A DNA stretch of 51,827 bases. It comes from Bacteroidaceae bacterium (GTDB lineage: Bacteria > Bacteroidota > Bacteroidia > Bacteroidales > Bacteroidaceae). The notes below the pieces were generated by a model. It was not told the DNA's origin and did no database searches. It saw nothing but the letters and a program-made list of their open reading frames with translations. Position 1 is the stretch's first letter. Every line of letters starts with the position of its first letter. Where the stretch lies: NCBI GenBank assembly GCA_017940605.1, contig JAGAYF010000034.1:1-51827 (forward strand). The letters are read 5' to 3'. The translations under genes were made by a program, and so were the position numbers. Below are positions 1 through 7,208 of this stretch, piece after piece.

Positions 1-2
1 AT

Positions 3-179
3 CTGAAAGTTCTCATGGAAGCACTGCAACGTAAGGACAGGAAAGGATTTGTCTCTACTTATATTGCCCCCAATATAGAAGCTGGTTATATAGCCATGCT
101 ATATCCGGAGACACCAAACCATCCTATGCAGTCATACTATTTGACGAATAAGGGCAGAGAGACATTAAGCAACCTTTAA
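3..179 (+). CDS. C-terminal fragment of a winged-helix (Fic or AlbA_2-type) protein
   Basis: Open reading frame entering from the left edge, so only the last 58 residues are seen. They include a block reading KDRKGFVSTYIAPNIEAGYI, then PETPNHPMQSYYLTNKGRETL. This matches the winged-helix end common to Bacteroidota Fic-family and AlbA_2/AAA_4-type ATP-binding proteins, where a 'LKDRK..F...Yi.PAle.GlIemtiP' helix-wing is followed by 'YrLT.kG'. The segment probably binds DNA. The catalytic part lies outside the window, so Fic (AMP transfer) and AlbA_2 cannot be separated. Such genes are typical of mobile or defence-rich accessory DNA, which fits the neighbourhood. Confidence 0.6.
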   Translation: MKVLMEALQRKDRKGFVSTYIAPNIEAGYIAMLYPETPNHPMQSYYLTNKGRETLSNL

Positions 180-631
180 TTGCAAAACCGACTTTACAAA
201 CTGTTAAAAAGTCTTCAGCAGAATGATTAGTGTTTTCCTTGGCAAACAGACCTTAATTCAACTAAATCCAAGGCGCTGAAGTGTTGTTTGCCAACTGGGA
301 ACATCGCGGTATCATTACACCGCTTTGAATACAAAACAAATCTGACACACAGATATTTACAAAATCGGGTAAGGTTCAGACGTGGGTGCTCTACTTTCCG
401 CTTATCCCAGGTACGGGCTCTCGCATTGCCTTGCATCAGGATAAGCAACTCGAGATAGCCCACGCCGTGACATATTGTAGCAAACCATATATATAATAGG
501 AATAAATGGAAGTGTACAATACACCCGAAGCAGACGTTCCGGTTGCGAATCTTCTGATGCTATGATTTGCGAGATCTGTACCTCGAAGATTACGTCTTAG
601 TAACGTCTTTTACCACTAAAGTTTGACCCTC
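180..631. other. Gene-poor stretch, possibly decayed sequence
   Basis: No convincing gene is visible between the fragment ending at 179 and the first direct repeat. A 20-codon frame at 506-565 starts MEVYNTPEADVP and stops at TGA. In another frame the sequence continues as MICEICTSKITS and stops near 600. This could be a frameshifted remnant of a small 'YxxPE' peptide gene of the kind common in Bacteroidales, but it is too short to call. The remainder shows no clear codon structure, tRNA or terminator. Confidence 0.4.
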
Positions 632-718
632 TTGCCCCATTGGGCTATTCGAGTCCGATGCAAAATTACGGAAAAATTCATCACTTGCGCCATTCCCTTG
701 AAAAAATCTGCATAAAAT
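632..718 (+). repeat. Direct repeat, left copy, flanking the DUF3990 cassette
   Basis: About 87 bp beginning ttgccccattgggctatt and ending ctgcataaaat. It is repeated in the same orientation at 2011-2096. The first 18 bases are identical, a short central patch differs (9 versus 8 bases), and the rest differs at only a few single positions. The two copies bracket about 1.3 kb holding the promoter-like array and the three-gene cassette, which suggests insertion or excision by recombination between the repeats. Confidence 0.8.
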
Positions 719-747
719 TGTTACTGGCTTACAAGCGATACTACTCT

Positions 748-945
748 TTTGTATTTTTCTCTTTTTTCGTAACATTGCCAATGAATGGACGGACTTACTC
801 TATTTCGGCAATAAAAAAGAATAAATCTTTTTTGTGCTGCTCTCGATTTTCCGTAACATTGGCCTTCGCCGAAGTTACTATCACTCGGAAATGAAAAGAA
901 AAGTAACCTTTCCTTTTGCATTTCTCTCGTTTTCGCGTAACTTTG
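748..945 (+). repeat. Three promoter-like units at exact 84-bp spacing
   Basis: Three copies of a TTTG element, 18-19 bases of T-rich sequence, then TAACATTG or TAACTTTG. The right-hand elements start at 770, 854 and 938, so the period is exactly 84 bp. Each is preceded by a pyrimidine tract of the 'tttctctcgtttt' kind and followed by GC. The first two have TAACATTG (one mismatch to TAnnTTTG); the third has the perfect TAACTTTG. DNA between the units is poorly conserved. They look like tandem promoters, or decayed copies of one promoter unit, driving the cassette at 975. Confidence 0.6.
915..945 (+). promoter_or_regulatory. Bacteroidota promoter for the DUF3791/DUF3990 cassette
   Basis: TTTG at 915-918 and TAACTTTG at 938-945 are separated by 19 bases, matching the -33/-7 consensus of the Bacteroidota housekeeping sigma factor. 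Transcription would begin near 952 and leave a leader of roughly 20 bases before the ATG at 975. Confidence 0.75.
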
Positions 946-974
946 CAACACAAAGTTTTTCTGAACGAAAAGAC

Positions 975-1199
975 ATGGCACGAGAAGAAAGAAATAGGAT
1001 AGGATATATGGTGGCTCTGGTCAGTGAGTTTGCCCTTCGTTTCAGCATCTGTCCCCGACAGGCGTATTCCTATTTGAAGCGATACAAAGGGATGGAACAC
1101 TTGCAGCGTTATTATGGTGTCTTACACACTCAGCCGTTCCCTGACACGGTTGATGTATTGGCTCAGGTTTGCCAGAACAACGGAGGAGAATTGCGATGA
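975..1199 (+). CDS. DUF3791-family small protein
   Basis: A 74-residue helical protein, MAREERNRIGYMVALVSEFA..., with the DUF3791-type core 'SICPRQAYSYLKRYKGMEHL' followed by 'YYGVLHTQPFPDTVDVL'. In Bacteroidales and Firmicutes, DUF3791 genes sit directly before DUF3990 genes in small cassettes that look like toxin-antitoxin modules. The biochemical role of DUF3791 is unknown to me. The ATG at 975 was chosen because the perfect -7 box ends 30 bases upstream; longer in-frame starts would lie upstream of that promoter. Its TGA stop overlaps the next start (ATGA at 1196-1199), which implies translational coupling. Function is inferred from context only. Confidence 0.75.
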   Translation: MAREERNRIGYMVALVSEFALRFSICPRQAYSYLKRYKGMEHLQRYYGVLHTQPFPDTVDVLAQVCQNNGGELR

Positions 1200-1678
1200 T
1201 ACGACTTTATCACGGTTCAAACGTAAAGATTGAGATTCCTGACCTCATCCACTCCAAGCCTTTCAAGGACTTCGGCAGTGGGTTCTATCTTTCGACTGAG
1301 GAGCAACAGGCGCGGGATATGGCTTTCCAGAAAGTCAATCAGACAATGGAGGGGTAGGCTGAAGTGACAGCGTTCCTGTTTGACGAAACACTGATGACTT
1401 CTGCAGAACTGAAAGTGTTGTCCTATCCTGACTACTGTGAGGAATGGGCATTGTTTGTGCTTGCCAACCGCGATAAGCAGCGCGTGCATCCTATACATGA
1501 CTATGATATTTTATATGGTCCGATAGCCGATGACGGCGTTACCTATCAGTTGCGTCGCTATGAGGGAGGTGTTATATCCCTGTCACGTTTGGTTGAGGAA
1601 CTGAAGTATGCCAAGGGCGTCACCTTCCAGTATTTCTTTGGTACGGAACGTGCATTAAAGCATTTGAAAAGACTATGA
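1196..1678 (+). pseudogene. DUF3990 protein (ADP-ribosyltransferase-like fold) interrupted by an in-frame TAG
   Basis: The frame starts MIRLYHGSNVKIEIPDLIHS and has the ART-like features 'YHGS' near residue 5 and 'DFGSGFYLSTE' near residue 31. It then meets TAG at 1355-1357 (residue 54). The same frame continues without shift as AEVTAFLFDETLM... to the stop at 1676-1678, giving a normal-length family member of about 160 residues apart from the TAG. DUF3990 belongs to the ADP-ribosyl clan and probably modifies a macromolecule, but substrates are not established. A GTG at 1364 could restart translation of the second half. TAG ends many ordinary genes in this window, so a changed genetic code is unlikely. 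It is best read as a recently inactivated gene or a sequencing error. Confidence 0.75.
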
Positions 1679-1911
1679 CTACAAAGTTAACACCCGAGCA
1701 GAAGCAACTGCTGAAGGACGAATTGAGCGTGGAGATAGCAGGCTATCTTGTAGATGACTATAAGTATTCGCCCGAGGAGGCCATTGACGTACTCTACACC
1801 TCAGAGACATTCGATCGTCTACAAGATGACAGCACAGGATTGTACTATCAGAGCCCTGGATATGTATATTCTTTTCTTCAGAACGAATTAAAGACTGCAA
1901 AAGTGATGTAG
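1675..1911 (+). CDS. Small protein of the DUF3990 cassette (DUF3791-like)
   Basis: A 78-residue acidic, helical protein beginning MTTKLTPEQKQLLKDELSVE. The stretch 'YKYSPEEAIDVLYTSETFDR' is followed by 'LYYQSPGYVYSFLQNELK'. Proteins of this shape repeatedly accompany DUF3990 genes and resemble DUF3791 loosely. It overlaps the end of the DUF3990 frame by 4 bases (ATGA), so all three genes form one coupled operon. If DUF3990 is a toxin, this or the first gene would be the candidate antitoxin; nothing in the sequence proves that. Intact although the middle gene is broken. Confidence 0.7.
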   Translation: MTTKLTPEQKQLLKDELSVEIAGYLVDDYKYSPEEAIDVLYTSETFDRLQDDSTGLYYQSPGYVYSFLQNELKTAKVM

Positions 1912-2010
1912 AGTAGGGAAGGCAGAACGCTCTTGCTGCGAAAGTCGACAGACTATAATACGAAGGAAAGATGAGACATAGATTGTACTTATTGTAAATA
2001 CTGATTCTCT

Positions 2011-2096
2011 TTGCCCCATTGGGCTATTTAAACCGTTGCAAAATGACGGAAAAATTCATCACTTGCACCATTCCCTTGAAAAAAACTGCATAAAAT
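2011..2096 (+). repeat. Direct repeat, right copy, flanking the DUF3990 cassette
   Basis: Second copy of the repeat at 632-718, same orientation, starting 1379 bases further on. It lies between the last cassette gene (ends 1911) and the promoter of the dehydrogenase at 2227. Confidence 0.8.
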
Positions 2097-2165
2097 GTGC
2101 CCAATACAACCGATAGGGCCGTGGTCTTATCGGTAAATCTGGTAAGTGATTCTTGTATAGGGGTA

Positions 2166-2197
2166 GTTGCGCGAAAAAAGGAAAAAATGTAATTTTG
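2166..2197 (+). promoter_or_regulatory. Promoter of the SDR-alcohol dehydrogenase-flavodoxin operon
   Basis: TAATTTTG at 2190-2197 with GTTG at 2166-2169, 20 bases apart. Its position rules out the upstream in-frame ATG at 2167 as the start of the dehydrogenase, because that codon lies inside the promoter. Confidence 0.65.
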
Positions 2198-2226
2198 CGA
2201 CCAAAGATAATAAAGCACAAGTAAAA

Positions 2227-3066
2227 ATGATGAGTAAAGAAGTATCCGTCTTGGTGGGTGCAGGGAGCATCGGAACTGCCATCATACGCCGCGTGTCGGC
2301 AGGAAAGCATGTGGTCTTAGCCGACTATAGCTTGGAAAATGCGCAGCGGACGGCACAGGTTTTGGAGCAGGCTGGTTTTGAATGTTCGGTTACAAAGGTT
2401 GATTTGGGCTCTCGCGAGGATATCCTGTCCCTTGTGGCGCATGCAACGGCCATGGGCGATGTGAAACACCTTGTCAATGCGGCTGGGGTGTCGCCGTCAC
2501 AGGCTTCGGTGGATGACATCTTGCGTATCGACCTCTATGGTACGAGTGTGTTGCTCGAAGAGTTTGGCCGTGTAATCGCCTGCGGCGGCAGTGGCGTCAT
2601 CATCTCGTCGCAGAGCGGACACCGCCTGCCTGCCTTGCCGCAGGAACAAAGTGATGCCTTGGCCACGACTCCTTGTGAGGAACTGCTGGCATTGCCTTTT
2701 CTCAAGGAAATCACTGATACGCTGAAAGCATATCAGTATTCCAAGCGATGCAACGTCTTGCGCGTCATGATGGAGGCTACGCGGTGGGCCAGCCGCTGTG
2801 CTACGGTCAATAGTATCTCTCCGGGCATCATTATTACGCCGTTGGCCCATGACGAACTGCATGGCCCGCGCAAGGATGGCTACCTCAAGATGATTCAGGC
2901 CAGTCCTGCCCATCGTGCAGGCACTCCCGATGAAGTAGGGGACTTGGCTGAGTTCCTTATGTCAAGCCGTGGACGCTTTATCAGCGGAACGGACATCCTG
3001 ATAGACGGCGGTACGACGGCCAGCTACTGGTATGGCGATTTGCAATACCTGAAGTCGACACACTGA
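2227..3066 (+). CDS. Short-chain dehydrogenase/reductase (SDR)
   Basis: A 279-residue NAD(P)-dependent oxidoreductase. The nucleotide-binding glycine motif is VGAGSIG near residues 10-16, slightly different from the classical TGxxxGxG. NAAG follows near residue 88, a catalytic serine lies in ISSQSGH near 127, and the catalytic Tyr-Lys pair is in YQYSK near 171-175. The end carries 'SISPGIIITPL' and 'FISGTDILIDGGTT', typical of the family. The start is the ATG doublet at 2227/2230, just downstream of the promoter. It is followed 34 bases later by an iron-type alcohol dehydrogenase, so it probably acts on a related carbonyl/alcohol substrate. The substrate is unknown. Confidence 0.85.
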   Translation: MMSKEVSVLVGAGSIGTAIIRRVSAGKHVVLADYSLENAQRTAQVLEQAGFECSVTKVDLGSREDILSLVAHATAMGDVKHLVNAAGVSPSQASVDDILRIDLYGTSVLLEEFGRVIACGGSGVIISSQSGHRLPALPQEQSDALATTPCEELLALPFLKEITDTLKAYQYSKRCNVLRVMMEATRWASRCATVNSISPGIIITPLAHDELHGPRKDGYLKMIQASPAHRAGTPDEVGDLAEFLMSSRGRFISGTDILIDGGTTASYWYGDLQYLKSTH

Positions 3067-3100
3067 ACAATGAATGTAACAAAATAAGGAGGAAAATATC

Positions 3101-4267
3101 ATGCTAGGTAATTTTAAGTACAGCAATCCCACGAAGCTCTATTTCGGCCATGATTCCCTGAAGTTCTTGTCGGAGGAACTATGTTCCTATGGGCCTACCG
3201 TCTTGCTGATCTATGGCGGTGGAAGCATCAAGCGCAACGGCATCTATGACCAAGTGGTAGGCATATTGAAGGAAGCAGGCAAGGACATTGTCGAACTTCC
3301 GGGCGTCATGCCCAATCCTACTGTTGAGAAACTTATGGAAGGGGCGCGGCTTGCCCGTGCAAACAATGTGGATTTGATCTTGGCAGTCGGCGGAGGTTCC
3401 ACCATTGACTACGCCAAGGGGGTCAGTGTCTCTGCCTGGTGCGAGGAAGACCCTTGGGAGAAATACTATAAGCGGCAGGAGAACCCCACATGCCGCATCA
3501 TTCCCGTGGGTAGCGTGCTGACCATGGTAGGAACGGGCAGTGAAATGAATGGAGGCAGCGTCATTACCAACCATGGGGAGGGTTTGAAGATCGGCAAGGT
3601 CTTCGATGACCGCGTCATGCCTCGTTTCTCCATCCTGAATCCTACTTTCACCTTCAGCTTGCCGCGTTACCAGATGGTGGCCGGCTTCTATGACATCATG
3701 TCTCACTTGATGGAGCAATATTTTTCCAATGATGACGACAATACCAGCGACTACCTGTGCGAAGGGCTGATGCGTTCCTTGGTTCACAGCAGTTTGGTGG
3801 CCGTGAAAGAGCCTGAGAACTATGAAGCCCGCTCCAATATCATGTGGACGGCGACATGGGCACTCAATACGATGATCAAATGCGGAAAGAAGCAGGATTG
3901 GATGGTCCATATGATGGGCCAGGCCATCGGAGCTCACACCGATGCGACGCACGGCATGACCCTTGCCGCTATTTCCATACCCTATTATCGCCATGTCCTG
4001 CCCTATGGACTGTCCAAGTTCCGCCGTTTCGCCACGGCCGTGTGGAACGTTTGTCCTGAGGGCAAGACCGAAGAGCAGGTAGCCCTTGAAGGCATCCAGG
4101 CCTTGGCGGAATGGATGCGTCAGATAGGCGTTGTCATGAACATAGGCGAACTGGGTGTCAGGCCCGACATGCTTGAGGCCATAGCCGACAGTACCATTCT
4201 GCTTGATAGCGGATACCATAGGCTAAGCCGCGCCGAGGTGATACAAATATTAAAAGAAAGTCTATAA
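3101..4267 (+). CDS. Iron-containing alcohol dehydrogenase, YqhD/BDH type
   Basis: 388 residues, full family length. It reduces aldehydes to alcohols, or the reverse, with NAD(P)H. Nucleotide-binding GGGS is at 97-100. The metal-binding set is present: D198 and H202 in FYDIMSHLMEQ, H270 in WMVHMMGQ and H284 in DATHGMTLA. The order and spacing match butanol dehydrogenase and YqhD proteins. A strong Shine-Dalgarno-like AAGGAGG lies at 3086-3092, eight bases before the ATG, which is unusual for Bacteroidota. It is co-transcribed with the SDR gene upstream and the flavodoxin 15 bases downstream, suggesting a small redox or aldehyde-detoxification unit. The exact substrate is not predictable. Confidence 0.9.
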   Translation: MLGNFKYSNPTKLYFGHDSLKFLSEELCSYGPTVLLIYGGGSIKRNGIYDQVVGILKEAGKDIVELPGVMPNPTVEKLMEGARLARANNVDLILAVGGGSTIDYAKGVSVSAWCEEDPWEKYYKRQENPTCRIIPVGSVLTMVGTGSEMNGGSVITNHGEGLKIGKVFDDRVMPRFSILNPTFTFSLPRYQMVAGFYDIMSHLMEQYFSNDDDNTSDYLCEGLMRSLVHSSLVAVKEPENYEARSNIMWTATWALNTMIKCGKKQDWMVHMMGQAIGAHTDATHGMTLAAISIPYYRHVLPYGLSKFRRFATAVWNVCPEGKTEEQVALEGIQALAEWMRQIGVVMNIGELGVRPDMLEAIADSTILLDSGYHRLSRAEVIQILKESL

Positions 4268-4282
4268 CTAAAACAAATTTAT

Positions 4283-4906
4283 ATGATGATGAAATTAGTC
4301 CGATTGTTCATGGCAGCCTTGCTCCTCGTGGCAGCAACGGCCTGCGGTGGCAGCAATCAAAAGAAAGAGCGTGCGTTGAATGCTCAGAATGGTAAGACAC
4401 TGGTCGTGTTCTTCTCCCATGCCGGCGAAAACTACGCCGTAGGTAATGTCAAGGTGGGCAACACCAAGGTGGTGGCCAACTATATTTCGGAAATAACCGG
4501 CGCAGACCAATTTGAGATTGTCTGTGTCAAGGATTACGACATGCCATACAAGCCCTTGTGCGACTTGGCCAAGAAAGAACAGCAGCAAGGAGAACTTCCT
4601 GGCTTCAAGGGGGAGGTGAAGAATCTCGACCAGTACGCTACGGTTTTCATTGGCGGCCCTGTTTGGTGGGGAACGTACCCCCAAGTCATGTTTACGTTCC
4701 TTGAAAAGTACAAGAAACAACTGAATGACAAAACCATCGTTCCCTTTACGACCCATGAGGGCAGTGGTTTGGGCAACTGTGTGTCCGACTTGAAGAAAAT
4801 CCTGCCCAAGGCCCAGGTGAAAGGCGAGTTTTCGCTGTATGGCCATGAGGTGCGCGAAAGCAAGGCCAGGGTGCAAAAGTGGTTGCAGGGATTAGGCTAT
4901 AAGTAG
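4283..4906 (+). CDS. Flavodoxin-domain lipoprotein
   Basis: 207 residues. The N-terminus is a lipoprotein signal (MMMKLVRLFMAALLLVAATA followed by the lipobox cysteine near residue 21), so the protein is exported and lipid-anchored. The rest is a flavodoxin-like domain: a phosphate-loop region 'VVFFSHAGENYAVG' and an FMN-shielding segment 'GGPVWWGTYPQV', with 'PFTTHEGSGLG' later. It probably binds FMN and passes electrons or acts as an NAD(P)H-dependent quinone or iron reductase. It sits in an operon behind two dehydrogenases and is closed by a strong terminator. An exported flavodoxin next to cytosolic dehydrogenases is notable, but such lipoproteins are frequent in Bacteroidales. Confidence 0.85.
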   Translation: MMMKLVRLFMAALLLVAATACGGSNQKKERALNAQNGKTLVVFFSHAGENYAVGNVKVGNTKVVANYISEITGADQFEIVCVKDYDMPYKPLCDLAKKEQQQGELPGFKGEVKNLDQYATVFIGGPVWWGTYPQVMFTFLEKYKKQLNDKTIVPFTTHEGSGLGNCVSDLKKILPKAQVKGEFSLYGHEVRESKARVQKWLQGLGYK

Positions 4907-4933
4907 CCGGCCCTTCGCTTTGTGTGAGTTTAG

Positions 4934-4982
4934 CCTTCCAAGGTACATGTCCCTCGTTGGCATGGTCTTGGAAGGTTTTTTT
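4934..4982 (+). terminator. Rho-independent terminator after the flavodoxin gene
   Basis: CCTTCCAAG at 4934-4942 pairs with CTTGGAAGG at 4967-4975, followed by seven T. Confidence 0.8.
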
Positions 4983-5025
4983 GTGGCTTTTCTCTGAATG
5001 AATATAATAATATTTAGTAATTTTT

Positions 5026-5057
5026 ATTGATTACGCGAAAAATATTATTTATCTTTG
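5026..5057 (+). promoter_or_regulatory. Promoter of the HU-like gene
   Basis: ATTG at 5026-5029 and TATCTTTG at 5050-5057, 20 bases apart. The leader to the ATG at 5145 is about 80 bases. Confidence 0.65.
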
Positions 5058-5144
5058 CGGTGAAAATCTCGGTTTGCGCAGAATGGTGTGCTGCCAATTC
5101 CGAGAAAATCAGTCAATGTTTAACCCTAATAAATGAATTGAAAG

Positions 5145-5570
5145 ATGATTGTCTACAAATCCGTAAAGAAAACCAATCCCAGGACGGGCGAAACTGCCTA
5201 TTATGCCAGTCAAGTGCGCATGGGGCACGTGTCAATTGACGAATTGGCCGAGGACATGGCGCAGGAAAGCACGATAACCCGTCACGACATCCTGGCTGTG
5301 CTGTCCAGCTTGCAGCAACATGTCATCAAGTACCTGCGGCAGGGCAAGAGTGTGCGCTTGGGCGATCTGGGGTCGTTCAGCGTGAGCATCGGCAGCCGTC
5401 CCAGTGGCAGTGAAGAGGAGGTGTCGGCCAACAATATCAAGGATGTTCGCGTGCGATTCCGCAGAAGCTCCAAGATGCTGCACCAATTGCGGGCCACCAA
5501 TCCCCAAGTCCATTTCTCCAACGTAAGAACGTTGGCGAAAGAAGATGACATGGAAGTGACAAACCCGTAG
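5145..5570 (+). CDS. HU-family DNA-binding protein (Bacteroidales HU-like type)
   Basis: 141 residues. It begins MIVYKSVKKTNPRTGETAYY, a lead-in typical of the Bacteroidota 'HU-HIG' proteins, followed by the helical part 'ELAEDMAQESTITRHDILAV' and 'GKSVRLGDLGSFSVSIGS', the beta-arm and DNA-contact region of the IHF/HU fold. It probably compacts or bends DNA, or regulates genes. It is monocistronic, with its own promoter at 5026-5057 and terminator at 5624-5665. Confidence 0.85.
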   Translation: MIVYKSVKKTNPRTGETAYYASQVRMGHVSIDELAEDMAQESTITRHDILAVLSSLQQHVIKYLRQGKSVRLGDLGSFSVSIGSRPSGSEEEVSANNIKDVRVRFRRSSKMLHQLRATNPQVHFSNVRTLAKEDDMEVTNP

Positions 5571-5623
5571 CAAAGGATGGGGTAGCGTGCCGATGAGGCA
5601 TGTTTCTTGGATGTATATTTTTG

Positions 5624-5665
5624 GGAAGTCCCATGCAAGATAAATTGCGTGGGACTTCCTTTTTT
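5624..5665 (+). terminator. Terminator after the HU-like gene
   Basis: GGAAGTCCCA at 5624-5633 pairs with TGGGACTTCC near 5650-5659. Inner GCAA/TTGC pairs extend the stem, and a run of six T follows. Confidence 0.85.
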
Positions 5666-5705
5666 GTTTCTTTCTCCTTTTCAGATATTCCTCCTTGTAA
5701 TTTCG

Positions 5706-5746
5706 AAAAACTCGGGGAGTTTTTTGAAAAAGTCCCCGAGTTTTTT
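5706..5746. repeat. Dispersed hairpin repeat CTCGGGGA, copy 1
   Basis: AAAAACTCGGGGA and TCCCCGAGTTTTTT form a hairpin around an A/T-rich loop. A nearly identical element is at 30380-30422, where flanking 'gtaattt' is also shared. Here a third half-arm, 'gtgccgagttttttt', follows at 5753-5767. It could end transcription in both directions. Confidence 0.7.
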
Positions 5747-5864
5747 AAAAAATGTGCCGAGTTTTTTTCTCATACGTCAGGAAAAGGGGCGGGGAAGTGG
5801 CTTCGCTGTGTGCGTTTTTCAGAAAAAAGATGGAAAATGCAAGGGCTATTCAGTCTATCTTTTG

Positions 5865-5872
5865 TATTTTTG
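5865..5872 (+). promoter_or_regulatory. Probable -7 box for the DUF2520-kdsC-maf operon
   Basis: TATTTTTG matches TAnnTTTG and lies 23 bases before the GTG start at 5895. No clear -33 TTTG is seen at the right distance. Confidence 0.5.
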
Positions 5873-5894
5873 TACTTCTAAAGCAAAGCATGTT

Positions 5895-6680
5895 GTGAAA
5901 CTGTTGATCATAGGTTCGGGAAACGTGGCTACCCATGTGGCAATATGGGCGCAGGAGCATGGCCAGCAGGTGGTTCATGTGGCCAGTCGCACGCCGTCGC
6001 ATGCGCAGGAACTGGCCCGTAGGGTACATGCGTCGTTCAGCGGACTGGATGTGCGCGACATGCCACATGCCGAGGCTGCCCTGGTGGCGGTAAGCGATGA
6101 TGCCCTGAGGGAAGTCGTGCAGCAATTGCCCCCCATGCCCGATACGGTCCTGATTCATACGGCCGGAGGAATGGATATGGGGGTCTTTGCCGGACGCGTG
6201 GGTGACCGAGGTCACGGCATTCTCTATCCATTGCAATCTTTCTCAAGGCAACAACCAGCCAACTTTGCCGAAATTCCGCTGTTCCTTGAGGCAGACGGCC
6301 CTGAAGGCATGGATGTGTTGAAGCAATTGGCCTCATGCATGAGCCAAAGGGTGTATGAACTGGATTCCCGGCAGCGCAAGTTGTTGCATGTGGCCGGTGT
6401 GTTTGCCCATAATTTCAGTAATCACTGCATGGCTCAGGCTGATGTCCTGCTCGGGCGCTTGGGACTGCCCTTTGACGTCCTGCTGCCCATGATGGAAGCA
6501 CTGGTCAGGAAACTCCGTGCGGCAAATCCGCGGCAAACGCAGACCGGTCCTGCCGTCAGGGGCGACTGGCAGCTCGTGGAAGAAGAAAGTGAATTGCTGA
6601 GGGAGGACAAGGATATGCAAAGGCTGTATGACATGATGAGCCGCAGCATAGGATTGTTCCACCAAACGCTGAAAACTTGA
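5895..6680 (+). CDS. Rossmann-like and DUF2520 domain protein
   Basis: With the GTG start at 5895 the protein has 261 residues, the usual size of the family. The N-terminal Rossmann domain opens VKLLIIGSGNVATHVAIWA (GxGxxA at residues 7-12), as in NADP-binding F420-reductase and ProC-like folds. The C-terminal DUF2520 domain contains 'GILYPLQSFSRQQPANFAEI' and 'KLLHVAGVFAHNFSNHC'. The family is predicted to be an NAD(P)-dependent reductase; the substrate is not known. An open frame extends upstream of 5895 but runs back through the hairpins and the -7 box, so the longer start is rejected. kdsC follows after 9 bases and maf overlaps it, an arrangement common in Bacteroidales. Confidence 0.85.
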   Translation: MKLLIIGSGNVATHVAIWAQEHGQQVVHVASRTPSHAQELARRVHASFSGLDVRDMPHAEAALVAVSDDALREVVQQLPPMPDTVLIHTAGGMDMGVFAGRVGDRGHGILYPLQSFSRQQPANFAEIPLFLEADGPEGMDVLKQLASCMSQRVYELDSRQRKLLHVAGVFAHNFSNHCMAQADVLLGRLGLPFDVLLPMMEALVRKLRAANPRQTQTGPAVRGDWQLVEEESELLREDKDMQRLYDMMSRSIGLFHQTLKT

Positions 6681-6689
6681 CATAAGACC

Positions 6690-7208
6690 ATGATAAACTA
6701 TGATTTGAAAAAGATAAAGGCATTCATGTTTGACGTGGATGGGGTGCTAAGCACGCAGACGATAGGACTGAGCGACGATGGCGTGCCCCAACGCACCGTC
6801 AACATAAAAGATGGCTATGCGCTGCAGTTGGCAGTGAAGCGAGGTTTTCAAATTGCCATCATTACAGGGGCTAAGACCGAGGCCATCGGCATAAGATACC
6901 GAAACTTGGGTATCCAGGAGGTGCATCTGGGATGCAGCGTGAAGAAGAATGTCTACCTGGATGTCGTGAACCGCTGGCAACTCAGCCAGGATGAGGTCCT
7001 GTACATGGGGGATGACATACCCGACCTGGAGATCATGGAAATGTGTGGCCTGCCCTGTTGCCCATCAGACGCGGCATGGGAGATCAAGGAGGTGTCCAAG
7101 TATGTGACCACCCGTGAAGGCGGTCGCGGATGTGTGAGAGAGGTCATTGAGCAAGTCATGCGTGCTCAGGGAAAGTGGATAATGGATCATGTTGCTTTTG
7201 GATGGTAG
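6690..7208 (+). CDS. kdsC: 3-deoxy-D-manno-octulosonate 8-phosphate phosphatase (HAD family)
   Basis: 172 residues. KdsC removes phosphate from KDO-8-phosphate, a step in making the lipopolysaccharide inner-core sugar KDO. The HAD nucleophile motif is FDVDGVLS (D15, D17), the second motif is in IITGAKTEA, and 'MGDDIPDLEIM' near residue 110 supplies the last acidic pair. There is no cap domain, as expected for this tetrameric type. It lies between the DUF2520 gene and maf. Confidence 0.9.
   Translation: MINYDLKKIKAFMFDVDGVLSTQTIGLSDDGVPQRTVNIKDGYALQLAVKRGFQIAIITGAKTEAIGIRYRNLGIQEVHLGCSVKKNVYLDVVNRWQLSQDEVLYMGDDIPDLEIMEMCGLPCCPSDAAWEIKEVSKYVTTREGGRGCVREVIEQVMRAQGKWIMDHVAFGW

Noticed and set aside
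506-600. Small 'YxxPE' peptide gene split by a frameshift
   Set aside because: Only about 30 codons in two frames with no promoter seen; could be chance.
1355-1357. TAG read as an amino acid (alternative genetic code, as in some gut phages)
   Set aside because: TAG is used as the ordinary stop of many genes in the window, and the phage-like genes at the right edge show no in-frame TAG.
5607-5894. N-terminal extension of the DUF2520 protein
   Set aside because: The extension runs through a terminator, the hairpin repeat and a -7 box, and its translation is low-complexity Phe/Lys-rich sequence.
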